DNA of 64,000 nt from Sulfurospirillaceae bacterium (GCA_028684065.1 JAQUGO010000001.1:1-64000), one strand, 5' to 3'. Counted from the stretch's first letter, positions 36,641 to 47,016 are shown. The notes: a model not told the origin generated them from the letters alone. Translations and numbers: made by a program.

Positions 36641-37927
36641 ATGAATATATCTGTCGCTATTATGGCAGCCGGACTTGGTACCCGTATGAAATCTTCTATG
36701 CCAAAAGTCTTGCATACTATTAGTGGTTTTGAGATGCTTTACCACATTATAAAAGAGGCGAAATGCATCAGCGATGATGTGCATGTCATTCTTTTTCATC
36801 AAGCCGAGCTTATAAAAGAAAAAATGAGTCATTACTTTAATGATGTACATTTTATCATACAAGACCATCAAAACTTTCCTGGAACGGGTGGTGCCATTAT
36901 GGGTGTAGAGCCCAAATATGATAAACTTTTGGTTCTCAATGGCGATATGCCCTTACTTCAAGCAAAAGATATGCAAAATTTTACACATTTTCAAGCAGAA
37001 ATTGTCATGAGCGCCTTTACATGTAAAGAGCCTTTTGGATATGGTCGCGTCATTATGGACAGTGACAATCGCGTCAAAAAAATTATTGAAGAAAAAGATG
37101 CTAATGCTTTAGAAAAAGAAACTAAAACTGTTAATGCAGGCGTTTATCTTTTTCAAACCTCTTTTTTAAAAGAAAATCTACCAAAACTAACCAATCACAA
37201 TGTTCAAAAAGAGTATTACATTACGGATTTAGTAAGTCTATCAAACGATGTCAAAGCGATACTCGTTGAAGAAGATACTTTTATGGGTGTTAACTCTAAA
37301 TACCATCTTTCTATCGCCGAAACACTTTTACAAGAACGTATTAAAAAGAATTTTATGGAAAAAGGCGTCGTGATGCGTCTGCCACAAACTATCTACATCG
37401 AAGCCGATGTTGTAATAGAAGGTGAATGTATCTTAGAAAATGGTGTTTCACTTTTAAAAGGCACCAAACTCGTCAACACTCACATTAAAACCAACTCCGT
37501 GATTGAAAAAAGCACGATTAAAAACTCTTCTATTGGGCCAATGGCTCGTGTTCGTCCCGACTCTGTGATAGAAGATAGTCATATTGGCAATTTTGTTGAA
37601 ATAAAAAAATCAACCTTAAAGGGAGTCAAAGCAGGCCACTTAAGCTATCTTGGTGATGCTTGTATTGATGAAGGCACGAACATTGGATGTGGCACGATTA
37701 CATGCAACTATGATGGTAAAGCAAAGTATCAAACCATTATCGGTAAAAATGTTTTCGTGGGCAGTGACACACAACTCGTAGCACCTGTTACTATCAGCGA
37801 TGATGTGATAATTGCTTCAGGTACAACGGTGACTAAAAATATCCCCAAAGGCGCACTTGCCATTAACCGTGAGCCTTTAAAAATAGTCGAGAACTTTTTT
37901 TATAAATTTTTTGGAAGTCAAAAATGA
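36641..37927 (+). CDS. glmU: Bifunctional UDP-N-acetylglucosamine pyrophosphorylase / glucosamine-1-phosphate acetyltransferase
   Basis: Last two steps to UDP-GlcNAc for peptidoglycan and LPS. The N-terminal nucleotidyltransferase domain has AAGLGTRMKS (residues 10-19); the C-terminal left-handed beta-helix has GHLSYLGDA and NIGCGTITCNYDG, with hexapeptide repeats from about 245 to 400. 428 residues, slightly short but with both domains. ATG 36641 with GAGGAAA upstream. Overlaps coaBC by four bases. Confidence 0.95.
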   Translation: MNISVAIMAAGLGTRMKSSMPKVLHTISGFEMLYHIIKEAKCISDDVHVILFHQAELIKEKMSHYFNDVHFIIQDHQNFPGTGGAIMGVEPKYDKLLVLNGDMPLLQAKDMQNFTHFQAEIVMSAFTCKEPFGYGRVIMDSDNRVKKIIEEKDANALEKETKTVNAGVYLFQTSFLKENLPKLTNHNVQKEYYITDLVSLSNDVKAILVEEDTFMGVNSKYHLSIAETLLQERIKKNFMEKGVVMRLPQTIYIEADVVIEGECILENGVSLLKGTKLVNTHIKTNSVIEKSTIKNSSIGPMARVRPDSVIEDSHIGNFVEIKKSTLKGVKAGHLSYLGDACIDEGTNIGCGTITCNYDGKAKYQTIIGKNVFVGSDTQLVAPVTISDDVIIASGTTVTKNIPKGALAINREPLKIVENFFYKFFGSQK

Positions 37928-39138
37928 TCCCTAATCTTCTTGCAGATAAAAAAATTCTACTGGGTGTTACAGGAAGCATTGCTATTTATAAAAGCTTAGA
38001 ATTAATTCGCCTTTTTATAAAAGCAGGTGCAGAAGTTAAAGTGCTGATGAGTGAAGATGCAAAACGTTTTATCACGCCACTTACTTTTGAAGCCATTAGC
38101 CAAAATGAAGTGTTGCATAGTGGTACAGAAAATTGGAACAATGAGCTTAATCATATTCATATTGGAAAATGGGCTGACATTTTTGTCATCGCACCCGCTT
38201 CTGTAAACACAATTAATAAACTAAGCCATGGCATTGCCGACAATCTTTTAACCCAAAGTGTCATAGCTTATATAAAACCTATCGTCATTGCCCCCTCAGC
38301 CAATACCAATATGATTTTAAATGCCTTCACACAAGAAAGCCTTTCTAAACTTTTAGCCCATGGTATGCATATCGTTGCACCTCAAAGTAAATTGCTCGCA
38401 TGTAACGATGAGGGTATGGGTGCCCTTGCTGATGTGGAGAAAATTTTCTATCAAACCGCATCTATTCTTCTTGAAGATTCTTTTTGGAAAGAACGTGATG
38501 TCATTATCACGGGTGGTGGAACCATTGAAAAAATCGATGATGTTAGATGTCTTAGCAATTTTTCCAGTGGAAAACAAGCCTTCGCTTTAGCCCTTGCGTA
38601 TTATATCAAAGGTGCACGTGTTACGCTCATTAGTAGCCATGAAATGCCCACCACTGCTTTACCGATTACATTCTTACATGTCAAGAGTTCAGAAGAATTC
38701 AAATACACGCTTGAGGCCGCTGTGCAGGTAGCAAAACTCAGTAAAAAAGAGCCTTATGTTTTAATGGCAGCTGCTATTAGTGACTACATTCCTAAAACGA
38801 AATATCACGGTAAACTTAAAAAAGAAACGCTGGGTCAAGAGATAAGCCTTGAACTTGTATTAAATGAAGATATCCTTGCGGGTATAGATAAAACAGGTTT
38901 AAAAGTAATTGGCTTTAAAGCAGAAATGGATGAAACATCCGCTCAACAAAGTGCTAATAAAATGCTCATTAAAAAAGGCCTACATGCCGTATGTTTAAAT
39001 ATTTTAAAGGAAGAAAATCATTTTGGTAGTGCTAATAATACAGTAGAATTTATCACAGCAGAAACAAGCTTTACACTACCTCTCTCCTCAAAATTTGAAA
39101 TTGCCCAAAAAATTGTTGAGTTGTCTAAAAGCCTATGA
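37924..39138 (+). CDS. coaBC: Phosphopantothenoylcysteine decarboxylase / synthase
   Basis: Bifunctional coenzyme A biosynthesis enzyme. The N-terminal flavoprotein CoaC domain starts LLGVTGSIAIYKSLELIRLF, with His in HIHIGKWAD and the ADNLLTQ and PSANTNM segments. The C-terminal CoaB part begins near residue 190 with VIITGGGTIEKIDDVRCLSN and includes AAAISDYIPK. 404 residues. Its start overlaps glmU (ATGA) and its stop overlaps the next gene (ATGA). Confidence 0.94.
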   Translation: MIPNLLADKKILLGVTGSIAIYKSLELIRLFIKAGAEVKVLMSEDAKRFITPLTFEAISQNEVLHSGTENWNNELNHIHIGKWADIFVIAPASVNTINKLSHGIADNLLTQSVIAYIKPIVIAPSANTNMILNAFTQESLSKLLAHGMHIVAPQSKLLACNDEGMGALADVEKIFYQTASILLEDSFWKERDVIITGGGTIEKIDDVRCLSNFSSGKQAFALALAYYIKGARVTLISSHEMPTTALPITFLHVKSSEEFKYTLEAAVQVAKLSKKEPYVLMAAAISDYIPKTKYHGKLKKETLGQEISLELVLNEDILAGIDKTGLKVIGFKAEMDETSAQQSANKMLIKKGLHAVCLNILKEENHFGSANNTVEFITAETSFTLPLSSKFEIAQKIVELSKSL

Positions 39139-39869
39139 TTTCGACGCTTCACAAATTAGCCGGATTAAGTACAAATATTGTCGATACACACAATGCTTCT
39201 ATTAATTTTAACGCTAATTTACCTATAAGTATTGAAGTCTTAAAACAATTAGAATTGGGAAGATTTAAACTTAAATTGGGGCGAAAAGAATTAACTACTA
39301 AAAGTCAAAAAAACCTCAAAGAGGGTAAAAAATATTGGGGTAATTTCTATCAAGGTCAAGGTGGTATCTTAACGATTTCTAACCTATGCATGCAACCAGA
39401 AATTTTTCAATCCTATGATTCTTTTTTGCAAGAAGAAGATGCAATCTTATTTAAAACAATAATCTTGAATCCTCAGAATTTCAAAAATTTTTTACTTTAT
39501 AACCTTAGTGAAGAACACCTTAGTAAAGAGCAATTTGGTATTTTTTCCTCAATGCTCTTAGCATTACATAAAAATGTTATTCATCTTCCTTTTTTAAAAG
39601 AAGGCAAAAAAACATTACTTCAGTTTAAATATTTAAGCCATACTACACTAGCATTTTATGCTGCTTTTGAAAATATTGGTCCACTGGCAGGCATCCTTGA
39701 ACATACCGGTATCAATCTGGAACTTACCTTGTCTGCTTCCTATGATAAAAGTCTCTTTTATTTACGAAAAGAACTCGATACATTGGATATTAGTACAAAA
39801 TTATCGCTTCAAAATGAGATTATGCCTTTGTATGATACCAATGATTTAACATTAGATTTAAAAGGATAA
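39135..39869 (+). CDS. Conserved hypothetical protein, Cj0823-like position
   Basis: 244 residues, no signal peptide or transmembrane segment and no domain I recognise. The N-terminal half contains LELGRFKLKLGRKELTTKSQ and a WGNF motif. It sits exactly where C. jejuni has Cj0823, between coaBC and the membrane peptidase; there uppS follows, but here it does not. ATGA overlap with coaBC argues for coupled expression. Function unknown. Confidence 0.75.
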   Translation: MISTLHKLAGLSTNIVDTHNASINFNANLPISIEVLKQLELGRFKLKLGRKELTTKSQKNLKEGKKYWGNFYQGQGGILTISNLCMQPEIFQSYDSFLQEEDAILFKTIILNPQNFKNFLLYNLSEEHLSKEQFGIFSSMLLALHKNVIHLPFLKEGKKTLLQFKYLSHTTLAFYAAFENIGPLAGILEHTGINLELTLSASYDKSLFYLRKELDTLDISTKLSLQNEIMPLYDTNDLTLDLKG

Positions 39870-39876
39870 AGAAGCT

Positions 39877-40605
39877 ATGGAATTATTTTTAGTCACTCTT
39901 ATTGGTTTATGTTTTGGCTCATTTTTAAATGTTGCTATTTTACGTATCCCAAAAGGTGAAAGTATCAATTTCCCTTCATCTCATTGCCCTACATGCAAAC
40001 ATCCTCTTAAATGGTATCACAATATCCCACTTTTTTCATGGCTTTTTTTACGTGGAAAATGTGCTTTTTGCCATACCTCAATTTCTCTACAATATCCACT
40101 GATAGAACTTCTCGGTGCCCTTATTTTTCTCATTATATTTATCAAAACACCCCTCGTCAATGAAGCTCTTCTTTTGGGGGCTATTTTTGCACTTCTTTTA
40201 GCACTTAGCCTTATTGATTTACGTTACAAAGCAGTACCTGACACACTAAGTTTACCTGCCCTCTTCCTTTCTTTTTTTGTTGGTTCACCCTTAGTATCAT
40301 TTCAAAATGCCCTTTTGTTTATGGGTGGGTTTACGTTATTACGCTTTAGTATTTCAAGCATTATGAAAAAAGAAGTGATGGGAGAAGCAGATATTATCAT
40401 TGCTGGTATTATCGGAGCACTCTTAGGTATCAAACTTGGATGCTCTTCTATCTATCTATCTGCTATTATTGCACTTATTGCATTCGTTATTGTACGAAAG
40501 AAAGGATATGAATTGCCCTTTATTCCTTTTTTAAGTCTGGGACTTTTTATTACGTGGCTGTTTGATACAGAAATCTTATCTATATTGGGAATGATCTATG
40601 CATAG
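39877..40605 (+). CDS. Prepilin peptidase / A24 membrane aspartyl protease
   Basis: 242 residues, about seven or eight membrane helices. A cytoplasmic zinc-type loop with CPTCKHPLKW and CAFCHTSIS near residues 37-69 marks the bifunctional methyltransferase/leader peptidase type. The catalytic aspartates are in LIDLRYKAVPD (near 112) and GEAD (near 168), the latter a variant of GxGD. Probably processes type IV pilin-like or type II secretion pseudopilins; no such substrates are in the window. Confidence 0.85.
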   Translation: MELFLVTLIGLCFGSFLNVAILRIPKGESINFPSSHCPTCKHPLKWYHNIPLFSWLFLRGKCAFCHTSISLQYPLIELLGALIFLIIFIKTPLVNEALLLGAIFALLLALSLIDLRYKAVPDTLSLPALFLSFFVGSPLVSFQNALLFMGGFTLLRFSISSIMKKEVMGEADIIIAGIIGALLGIKLGCSSIYLSAIIALIAFVIVRKKGYELPFIPFLSLGLFITWLFDTEILSILGMIYA

Positions 40606-41623
40606 AGTTAATCATTATTTTTTAAAACATTTTAGTTCGCTTTTTAGTTCACTTTTTTTTATTCTTTTTTTTATTACGTCAGTAATCTTTTTTATCAAAA
40701 TAACGGCCTTAACCGCCATTATCCAAATGAACTTTTTAGAACTTGGAACACTTTATCTCTACTTGTTACCTAAAACACTTATTTATACACTGCCAATAAC
40801 ATTTTTTATAGCCTTATGTATTACCCTTTTTAACTTATCAAAAGAAAATGAAACGATTGTCCTCTTTACTCTTGGGTACAATCCACGAAAAATTGCCACA
40901 CTCTTTTTAAGTGTTGCTTTCGTTCTTTCAGCTCTTCTAGTTATTGATATTTTTGTGCTGATTCCTATTTCAAAACAACTTAATAGTAATTTTATTGATT
41001 ATAAAAAAGCTGAGGCAAAATTTAATATTAAAACAAGTGAATTTGGGCAAAAATTTTCCAATTGGTTTGTCTATATCGAGAGTATTGATAATACCAAGGT
41101 TTACAATGGTGTCACGTTGTACCAAAATCTTACGGCCAAGGAGAGTGAAAAACTTATCCTTGCATCAACGGCTACTATTGAAAATAGCAATAGTCTCTTA
41201 CGCTTAGCGCTCGATAAAGGAAAGATTTTTGAATTTCACCCAAATGAAATTGGCCAAGTAGATTTTGAAAAAATGTATATCAATACGCGACCCAGTTCCC
41301 CTATTGGCTATATGCAAAGTATTGCAGAATATTGGAATGGTGTCTTTGTCGATCAAAAAAGAGCCTATGACCTATCTTTTTTCCTATTGATTGCTCTTTT
41401 CCCTTTAGCCACGACATATATTGCCATTAGTATTGGTATTGTAACGCATCGTTATGATAAACATGGTATTTATCTTTTTATGTTTACTACCATTGCTTTA
41501 TATTTTGCGCTAACAACGCTCCTTTCAACGTGGCATCCGCAGAGCGCCCCTTTTATTGTTTTTGGATTGACCTTTGCTATTGCTTACCGTATCTATCAAA
41601 AGCGTATTAAGGCTATATATTAA
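40598..41623 (+). CDS. LptF/LptG-family permease
   Basis: 341 residues with the YjgP/YjgQ layout: two or three helices at each end and a periplasmic beta-jellyroll between about residues 120 and 245. Likely one of the two membrane subunits that extract LPS or lipooligosaccharide from the inner membrane with LptB. Which of F or G is not resolved. Overlaps the peptidase gene by eight bases. Confidence 0.83.
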   Translation: MHRVNHYFLKHFSSLFSSLFFILFFITSVIFFIKITALTAIIQMNFLELGTLYLYLLPKTLIYTLPITFFIALCITLFNLSKENETIVLFTLGYNPRKIATLFLSVAFVLSALLVIDIFVLIPISKQLNSNFIDYKKAEAKFNIKTSEFGQKFSNWFVYIESIDNTKVYNGVTLYQNLTAKESEKLILASTATIENSNSLLRLALDKGKIFEFHPNEIGQVDFEKMYINTRPSSPIGYMQSIAEYWNGVFVDQKRAYDLSFFLLIALFPLATTYIAISIGIVTHRYDKHGIYLFMFTTIALYFALTTLLSTWHPQSAPFIVFGLTFAIAYRIYQKRIKAIY

Positions 41624-41630
41624 AAGGTCT

Positions 41631-42371
41631 ATGATGCAGCGTGTTAAAGTAAAGTTAAGCTATGATGGATCTTGTTTCAATGGTTTTCAAATGCAGAAAA
41701 ATGAAAATTCACGTATTCAAACGGTGGCTGGAACTTTAAATAAAGCACTCTTGAAACTAAATATTATTACAACCATTGTAGGCAGTGGAAGAACAGATAC
41801 GAATGTGCACGCCCTACGGCAAGTGGTTCATTTTGATGTACCTTCCTTCTGGATAGAGAGACTTAATGCACTGCAAAGCGCGCTAAACGACTATCTTATG
41901 CCTTCCATCTATATCCAAAATATTGAATTAACTCCAGAATTTCATGCACGTTATGATGCACAAAAACGTCTTTATCGCTATATCATGTATGATGCTCCTT
42001 ATGTGCCTTATCTTGCAAATTATGCTTTACATGTAGACTTCATAGATGTTGATAAACTCAATTTATATGCTAAAACATTTGAAGGAAAACATCATTTTGG
42101 TCTTTTTAAAAAGCGTGATGGTGGACCAACAGGAGATGAGCGTACTATTTTTAAAGCAGGAGCTTATCGCTATCACCATTATATTGTTCTCTATTTTTTA
42201 GGAGATGCTTTCTTGCGCAGTCAAATTCGTCTTATGGGTGGTTTTTTATATAAAATGATGCAAGGTAAACTGACAGAACAAGATTTATTGCAACAGCTAG
42301 ATAGCGGCATTTCTATCTCATCAACACCGCTTCCTGCATGTGGACTGTATCTTTCGCGTATTTATTATTAA
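41631..42371 (+). CDS. truA: tRNA pseudouridine(38-40) synthase TruA
   Basis: Modifies uridines 38-40 of tRNA anticodon arms. The catalytic Asp is in GSGRTDTNVHA, and KVKLSYDGSCFNGFQMQ is the N-terminal signature. I start at ATG 41631, immediately followed by a second ATG (41634), with AAAGG upstream. The frame from 41574 lies in the preceding gene. 247 residues. Convergent four-base overlap with pyrC'. Confidence 0.94.
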   Translation: MMQRVKVKLSYDGSCFNGFQMQKNENSRIQTVAGTLNKALLKLNIITTIVGSGRTDTNVHALRQVVHFDVPSFWIERLNALQSALNDYLMPSIYIQNIELTPEFHARYDAQKRLYRYIMYDAPYVPYLANYALHVDFIDVDKLNLYAKTFEGKHHFGLFKKRDGGPTGDERTIFKAGAYRYHHYIVLYFLGDAFLRSQIRLMGGFLYKMMQGKLTEQDLLQQLDSGISISSTPLPACGLYLSRIYY

Positions 42372-43588
42372 ATTTCTTTGCCTGCAACGATAACTTTTTT
42401 GACTTTTCCAAAGAGAGTATCACCTTGATACAGTGAATTTTTATTCTTAATAATCGTTTCCTCATTAGGATCAAACAAAACGATATCTGCATCAAAGCCA
42501 ACACCAATGCGTCCTTTTGTTTCAAGTCCTAAAATATGAGCTGGTGTCGCACTACACATATTCATCAAATCTTCAAAATCAATAATGCCATCTTTCACTA
42601 AATGAGTGTAACATAATGGTAAAAATTCCTCAATAGAGCCTATACCAAATTCAGCATCTTCAAAAGCGACATCTTTGTAAAGAATAGACTTAGGAGCATG
42701 TGCAGAAGTTAAGATATCAATTGATCCTTCTTTTAATCCAAGAAGTAACGCTTGTCGCTCATCTTCATCACGTAATGGCGGCATAATTTTTGCATAGGTA
42801 TTAAAACCATCACAGAGTGTATCATTTTTGCATAAATGATGAATGGAAACTTCTGCATATAAAGCTGTATTAAGATTTTTATAACCTTGAGCAATATCTA
42901 AGGAACGTTTCGTTGATAAAGAATTTAAAACAACATTAGCTTTAAAACACAAAGCAAGTTCACAAACTTTTGCAACTTCAGCTGTTTCAGATATTTTTGA
43001 TATCCCAGAAAGTCCTAATTTAGAAGAAATTATACCTTCATTTACTAAACCATTATCGTCTAAATTAGGCTCATAGCAGTTGCAAAAAATAGGTTTATTT
43101 TTCATAATACTGTACTGCATGCCACGTCTTAGTAAATTAGCATTACGATAGGAATCAGCCAATATCGCCGCCGCACCATTGTTCAATAAAGTAGCTATAT
43201 TATTAAGTTGATCTTCTTTTTGATCTGCTAAAGGGGCACTCATTTTAATATCTATTTTTGCCTGATCAATTTTAAACTTTACCAACTCTAATAATGTTGC
43301 ACTATCCAAACGTGGTGAAAAGTCAGCCATCACAACGGCTGTTGTGACACCACCTGCTAAGCAACTTGATGCAAGTTTATCAATATGTTCTTGATTTAAA
43401 ATACTATTTGCAAAACGAACATTCAAATCAACAATACCTGGTAAAATATAGAGACCCGTTGCATCAATAACCTGTTCATTTTCTGCAACAATTTCTGGCT
43501 TCAAAGAGATAATTTTCCCCTCTTGAATTAGCACATCAGTTTGAATTAGCCCTTGCTTTGTCGGTAAAATAGCATTTTTAATAATCAT
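42368..43588 (-). CDS. pyrC2: Dihydroorotase-like protein lacking the metal-binding HxH (PyrC' type)
   Basis: 406 residues with the amidohydrolase fold and dihydroorotase features (LPGIVDLNVRF, CLAGGVTTAVVMAD, SAHAPK). The position where active enzymes have DxHxH reads DLNVRFA, so both first metal ligands are absent. Inactive homologues of this kind (PyrC') serve as structural partners of aspartate transcarbamoylase. C. jejuni has an equivalent second copy (pyrC2) next to gpsA and gatB, as here. Probably non-catalytic, by missing ligands; the partner role is inference. Confidence 0.8.
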   Translation of the reverse strand: MIIKNAILPTKQGLIQTDVLIQEGKIISLKPEIVAENEQVIDATGLYILPGIVDLNVRFANSILNQEHIDKLASSCLAGGVTTAVVMADFSPRLDSATLLELVKFKIDQAKIDIKMSAPLADQKEDQLNNIATLLNNGAAAILADSYRNANLLRRGMQYSIMKNKPIFCNCYEPNLDDNGLVNEGIISSKLGLSGISKISETAEVAKVCELALCFKANVVLNSLSTKRSLDIAQGYKNLNTALYAEVSIHHLCKNDTLCDGFNTYAKIMPPLRDEDERQALLLGLKEGSIDILTSAHAPKSILYKDVAFEDAEFGIGSIEEFLPLCYTHLVKDGIIDFEDLMNMCSATPAHILGLETKGRIGVGFDADIVLFDPNEETIIKNKNSLYQGDTLFGKVKKVIVAGKEI

Positions 43589-44673
43589 AGTTCACTCTTT
43601 TTTTGTGATATTTTTTCTTTAAAAGCTTTAATTCGTGTATACGATAGAAGTATTCTTTCATTTGAAATTTCACCCGTTTTAACAGCATCAAGCAAAATCT
43701 TTTGTACAGCAAATGGCATACTTGCATTATCTGCAAAATAATTTGAAAAGACGAGTATATCAGCTCCTGCATTGACTGACTTTATAATACGTTGTTTAAA
43801 ATCAAATTGTGGCGAAATGGAACTTGTACGTAGATTATCAACAAAAACAACACCCTCAAAATGCATTTTTTCACGTAACAACTTTTGAATCATATTAGAA
43901 GACATCAATGCAGGGAACTTATCATCGATATCTTTTTGCATTATATGAGACATCACAACAGCATCTACTTTCTCAAATGCAATCAAATCATAATAAGGTT
44001 TAAGCTGTTCAAAACGCCAGTTTTGTGTCATATTGACTTCACTGTTAAAATCATCAACTAAATTACTGCCTGCCGTTGGAAAATATTTAACGACAGAACG
44101 TATGTGAGCTTTTTTTTGAGCTTGTATCAATAGTGTCGCATATGTCGTAATAATCTCTTCATAAGAGGAATAACGACGTGATGATTGTTGTGGCTCATTG
44201 AGCCCAGCTTTAGGTGACAGATCTAAAACTGGAGAAAAATTAACATTTACACCACATGCAAAAAGCTCTTCACTCATTTTAGTGTATATTAAAGCACTTT
44301 CGTCAATATCTTTAGTATTGGCCATTTCTTGGGCTGAGGGAAAAGAGGAAAAGCCTTTTTTGGGCTCAAATATAGAATTATTGCCGCCCTCTTGTTCAGC
44401 AATAACTATTAAAGGCAATGAAATTGTTTGGGCTTTTAAGTAGTTTGTTAATTTTTTAAGTTGTGTACTATTTTGAATATTTTTGCCATCAATAATTACA
44501 CCACCAATTTTTGTGCGTTTAATATCTTTGGCAATTTGTTCAACCCACTTATCGCCCTCCTTTTGCCCGTCAAACCCAACAACAATCATTTGTGCAATCA
44601 TCTCTTCTAAAGAAGGATTGGCGGCATATAAAGGAAGGAAAAATAGGAAAAATAAGAAAAAGTTTTTTAACAT
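43585..44673 (-). CDS. Secreted glycoside hydrolase family 3 (NagZ-like) with altered active-site loop
   Basis: About 362 residues beginning with signal peptide MLKNFFLFFLFFLPLYA. I start at ATG 44673, which shares a base with the gpsA stop; the frame to 44706 is spurious. The GH3 barrel is recognisable: LEEMIAQMIVVGFDG, VIAEQEGG and VVFVDNLRTS, where D is the expected nucleophile. The NagZ loop KHFPGHG, which supplies the acid/base histidine, reads KYFPTAGS here, so activity is doubtful or altered. In GH3 enzymes of this type the role is removing N-acetylglucosamine from muropeptides. Overlaps pyrC' by four bases. Confidence 0.72.
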   Translation of the reverse strand: MLKNFFLFFLFFLPLYAANPSLEEMIAQMIVVGFDGQKEGDKWVEQIAKDIKRTKIGGVIIDGKNIQNSTQLKKLTNYLKAQTISLPLIVIAEQEGGNNSIFEPKKGFSSFPSAQEMANTKDIDESALIYTKMSEELFACGVNVNFSPVLDLSPKAGLNEPQQSSRRYSSYEEIITTYATLLIQAQKKAHIRSVVKYFPTAGSNLVDDFNSEVNMTQNWRFEQLKPYYDLIAFEKVDAVVMSHIMQKDIDDKFPALMSSNMIQKLLREKMHFEGVVFVDNLRTSSISPQFDFKQRIIKSVNAGADILVFSNYFADNASMPFAVQKILLDAVKTGEISNERILLSYTRIKAFKEKISQKKSEL

Positions 44674-45560
44674 TATGAATCCAACAAATCTCGTACACTT
44701 ACGCACGGATCTTTACCCTCTAAAATTAGTGCTATTTCACGAGCTATTGGTGTATAAATAGAATGCTTATGAGATAAATCACGAACAGCATTCGAGGTAA
44801 AAACACCTTCCGCGACCTCACCTAATTCATTCAAAATGACATCCAATGTTTTGCCTTGAGCTAAGAAAAGTCCTACACGATAATTTCGCGAAAGCGTGCT
44901 TGATGCAGTTAAAAAAAGATCTCCTGCGCCACTTAAACCTAAAAAAGTTTCATCGACGGCGCCAAAAAACTTACCAAAACGATGCATTTCAACAAGACCT
45001 CTTGCAATTAAACTCGCACGGGCATTATTGCCCAAATGAAGTCCATCACAAATTCCACTTGCAATGGCTAATACATTTTTATAGGCACCACACACTTCTG
45101 CACCAATAACATCATGGGAAATATACGTTTTTATAAATTTTGGAAAGAAAGAGGTAAATTCTTTTGCTAAAGTATCATTGCAAGAATTAATAACAACGGC
45201 GGTTGGTAAACCTTGTGTCACTTCAGCAGCAAAAGAAGGACCGGAGAGAAAAGAAAGATTTTCAGAAGGAATAAACTGTGCAAAAATCTCATTCAAAAAT
45301 GCACCACTGCCCTGCTCAATACCTTTAGCCGCTACTAATATTTTTTGTCCATGAAATTGAAAGTGCCTATTGAGCCATTCTCGAACAACTTGTGCAGGGA
45401 GAGCAAAAATAAGATATTCTGCCTTTAATGCTTGCTCTAATACCACAAAATTAGGAATCTCTTTTAATGTTCTTGAGGTAATCATACACGAAGTCTGTTG
45501 GGAAATCGCAAAATGAAGTGCTTGTCCCCATTTTCCCGCCCCAATAACTGCGATATTCAT
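44673..45560 (-). CDS. gpsA: Glycerol-3-phosphate dehydrogenase [NAD(P)+]
   Basis: Supplies glycerol 3-phosphate for phospholipids. 295 residues with N-terminal GAGKWGQAL (residues 7-15), AAKGIEQGSG, FLSGPSFAAEV and the catalytic-domain motif GAYKNVLAIASGICDGLHLG containing the lysine. Complete. It sits between gatB (20 bases upstream) and the GH3 gene, on the same transcript. Confidence 0.95.
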   Translation of the reverse strand: MNIAVIGAGKWGQALHFAISQQTSCMITSRTLKEIPNFVVLEQALKAEYLIFALPAQVVREWLNRHFQFHGQKILVAAKGIEQGSGAFLNEIFAQFIPSENLSFLSGPSFAAEVTQGLPTAVVINSCNDTLAKEFTSFFPKFIKTYISHDVIGAEVCGAYKNVLAIASGICDGLHLGNNARASLIARGLVEMHRFGKFFGAVDETFLGLSGAGDLFLTASSTLSRNYRVGLFLAQGKTLDVILNELGEVAEGVFTSNAVRDLSHKHSIYTPIAREIALILEGKDPCVSVRDLLDS

Positions 45561-45579
45561 CTGTTGATTGCCTTTTAAC

Positions 45580-47007
45580 TTAGTTATCTAATCGTTGTTT
45601 TAATAAATCATTAACCATTGCTGGATTAGCGGTGCCTTTACTCTCTTTCATTGTTTGCCCAACAAAGAATCCAAATAGTTTCTCTTTGCCCGCTTTATAC
45701 TCAGCAACTTTATCTGTATTAGCAGCGATAATTGCATCAATTATTTCTAAAATAGCCCCATCATCACTTACTTGTTTTAAACCAAGCTTTTCAATAGTTT
45801 CATCAATGCTGATTGCATTTTCCATTACATAGTCTAATACTTCTTTAGCTGCTTTGCCACTAATGGTACCATCTTCAATGCGCTTAACAAGTGACGCTAA
45901 TTTGACAGCATCAACAGGAGAGCTTAGAAGACTTAAGCCATGTGTTAAACGAGCTGTTAACTCAACAGTTAACCATGTGGTACTATTTTTGGCTCCAGCA
46001 CCTTCTGCTATCATTGTTTCATAAAAATGTGCCATTTCGACACTTGATGTAATGACCGTTGCGTCATACTCTTTAATACCATATTCTTTCACCAATCTAT
46101 CGCGCTTTTGATCTGGTAATTCAGGAATTTTACGGCACTCTTCCATCATATCATCAGGCACAATCACAGGTAATAAATCGGGATCTGGGAAATAGCGATA
46201 TTCTGCACTATCCTCTTTGCCTCGCATACTTCTAGTTTCATTTTTTTCAGTATCATAAAGTCTTGTCTCTTGAACAACATCACGTTCATACACGCCATCT
46301 TCCCAAGCCGCACTTTGGCGTGCTACTTCATAATCAATTGCTTTTTGGATAAATTTGAATGAATTTAGATTTTTAATTTCTGCACGCGTGTAAAGCTTCG
46401 TATCACCTTTAGGACGAATCGAAACATTAGCATCACAACGAAAACTTCCTTCTTGCATATTGGCATCGCTAATATCAAGATAACGTAAAATAGCATGTAA
46501 TTTTTTAAGATATAAAACGGCTTCTTCACTGCTTCGCATATCTGGCTCACTCACAATCTCTAGTAATGGAGTTCCTGCCCTATTCAAGTCTACGTGACTT
46601 ACACTACCGTGGTGAATATTTTTACCAGCATCTTCTTCAAGATGTGCTCGTGTTACGCCAATACGTTTACTTGTACCATCTTCAAAATCAATAATTATCT
46701 CGCCACCTTCAACAATAGGAATCTCAAATTGACTGATTTGGTAACCTTTTGGTAAATCAGGATAAAAATAATTTTTTCGATTAAAAATAGATTTTTTATT
46801 CACTTTTGCATTAATAGCTGTTCCAAATGCAATTGATTTTTTGACAGTCTCTTTATTAAGAACAGGTAATGCACCAGGAAGCCCCAAACAAACTTCACAT
46901 ACATTTGTATTGGGTTCATCACCAAAACTGGTTGGACAATTGCAAAATATTTTTGTTTTTGTATTTAACTGTGCATGAACTTCTAAACCAATGACTACTT
47001 CAAACAT
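45580..47007 (-). CDS. gatB: Aspartyl/glutamyl-tRNA amidotransferase subunit B
   Basis: Subunit of the GatCAB complex that converts Glu-tRNA(Gln) and Asp-tRNA(Asn) to the amidated forms. 475 residues, starting [21 protein letters not shown] with the FCNCPTSFG zinc site, [14 protein letters not shown], and the C-terminal tail domain [20 protein letters not shown]. Complete; gatA and gatC lie elsewhere. Confidence 0.96.
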   Translation of the reverse strand: MFEVVIGLEVHAQLNTKTKIFCNCPTSFGDEPNTNVCEVCLGLPGALPVLNKETVKKSIAFGTAINAKVNKKSIFNRKNYFYPDLPKGYQISQFEIPIVEGGEIIIDFEDGTSKRIGVTRAHLEEDAGKNIHHGSVSHVDLNRAGTPLLEIVSEPDMRSSEEAVLYLKKLHAILRYLDISDANMQEGSFRCDANVSIRPKGDTKLYTRAEIKNLNSFKFIQKAIDYEVARQSAAWEDGVYERDVVQETRLYDTEKNETRSMRGKEDSAEYRYFPDPDLLPVIVPDDMMEECRKIPELPDQKRDRLVKEYGIKEYDATVITSSVEMAHFYETMIAEGAGAKNSTTWLTVELTARLTHGLSLLSSPVDAVKLASLVKRIEDGTISGKAAKEVLDYVMENAISIDETIEKLGLKQVSDDGAILEIIDAIIAANTDKVAEYKAGKEKLFGFFVGQTMKESKGTANPAMVNDLLKQRLDN

Positions 47008-47016
47008 AAAAAACCT

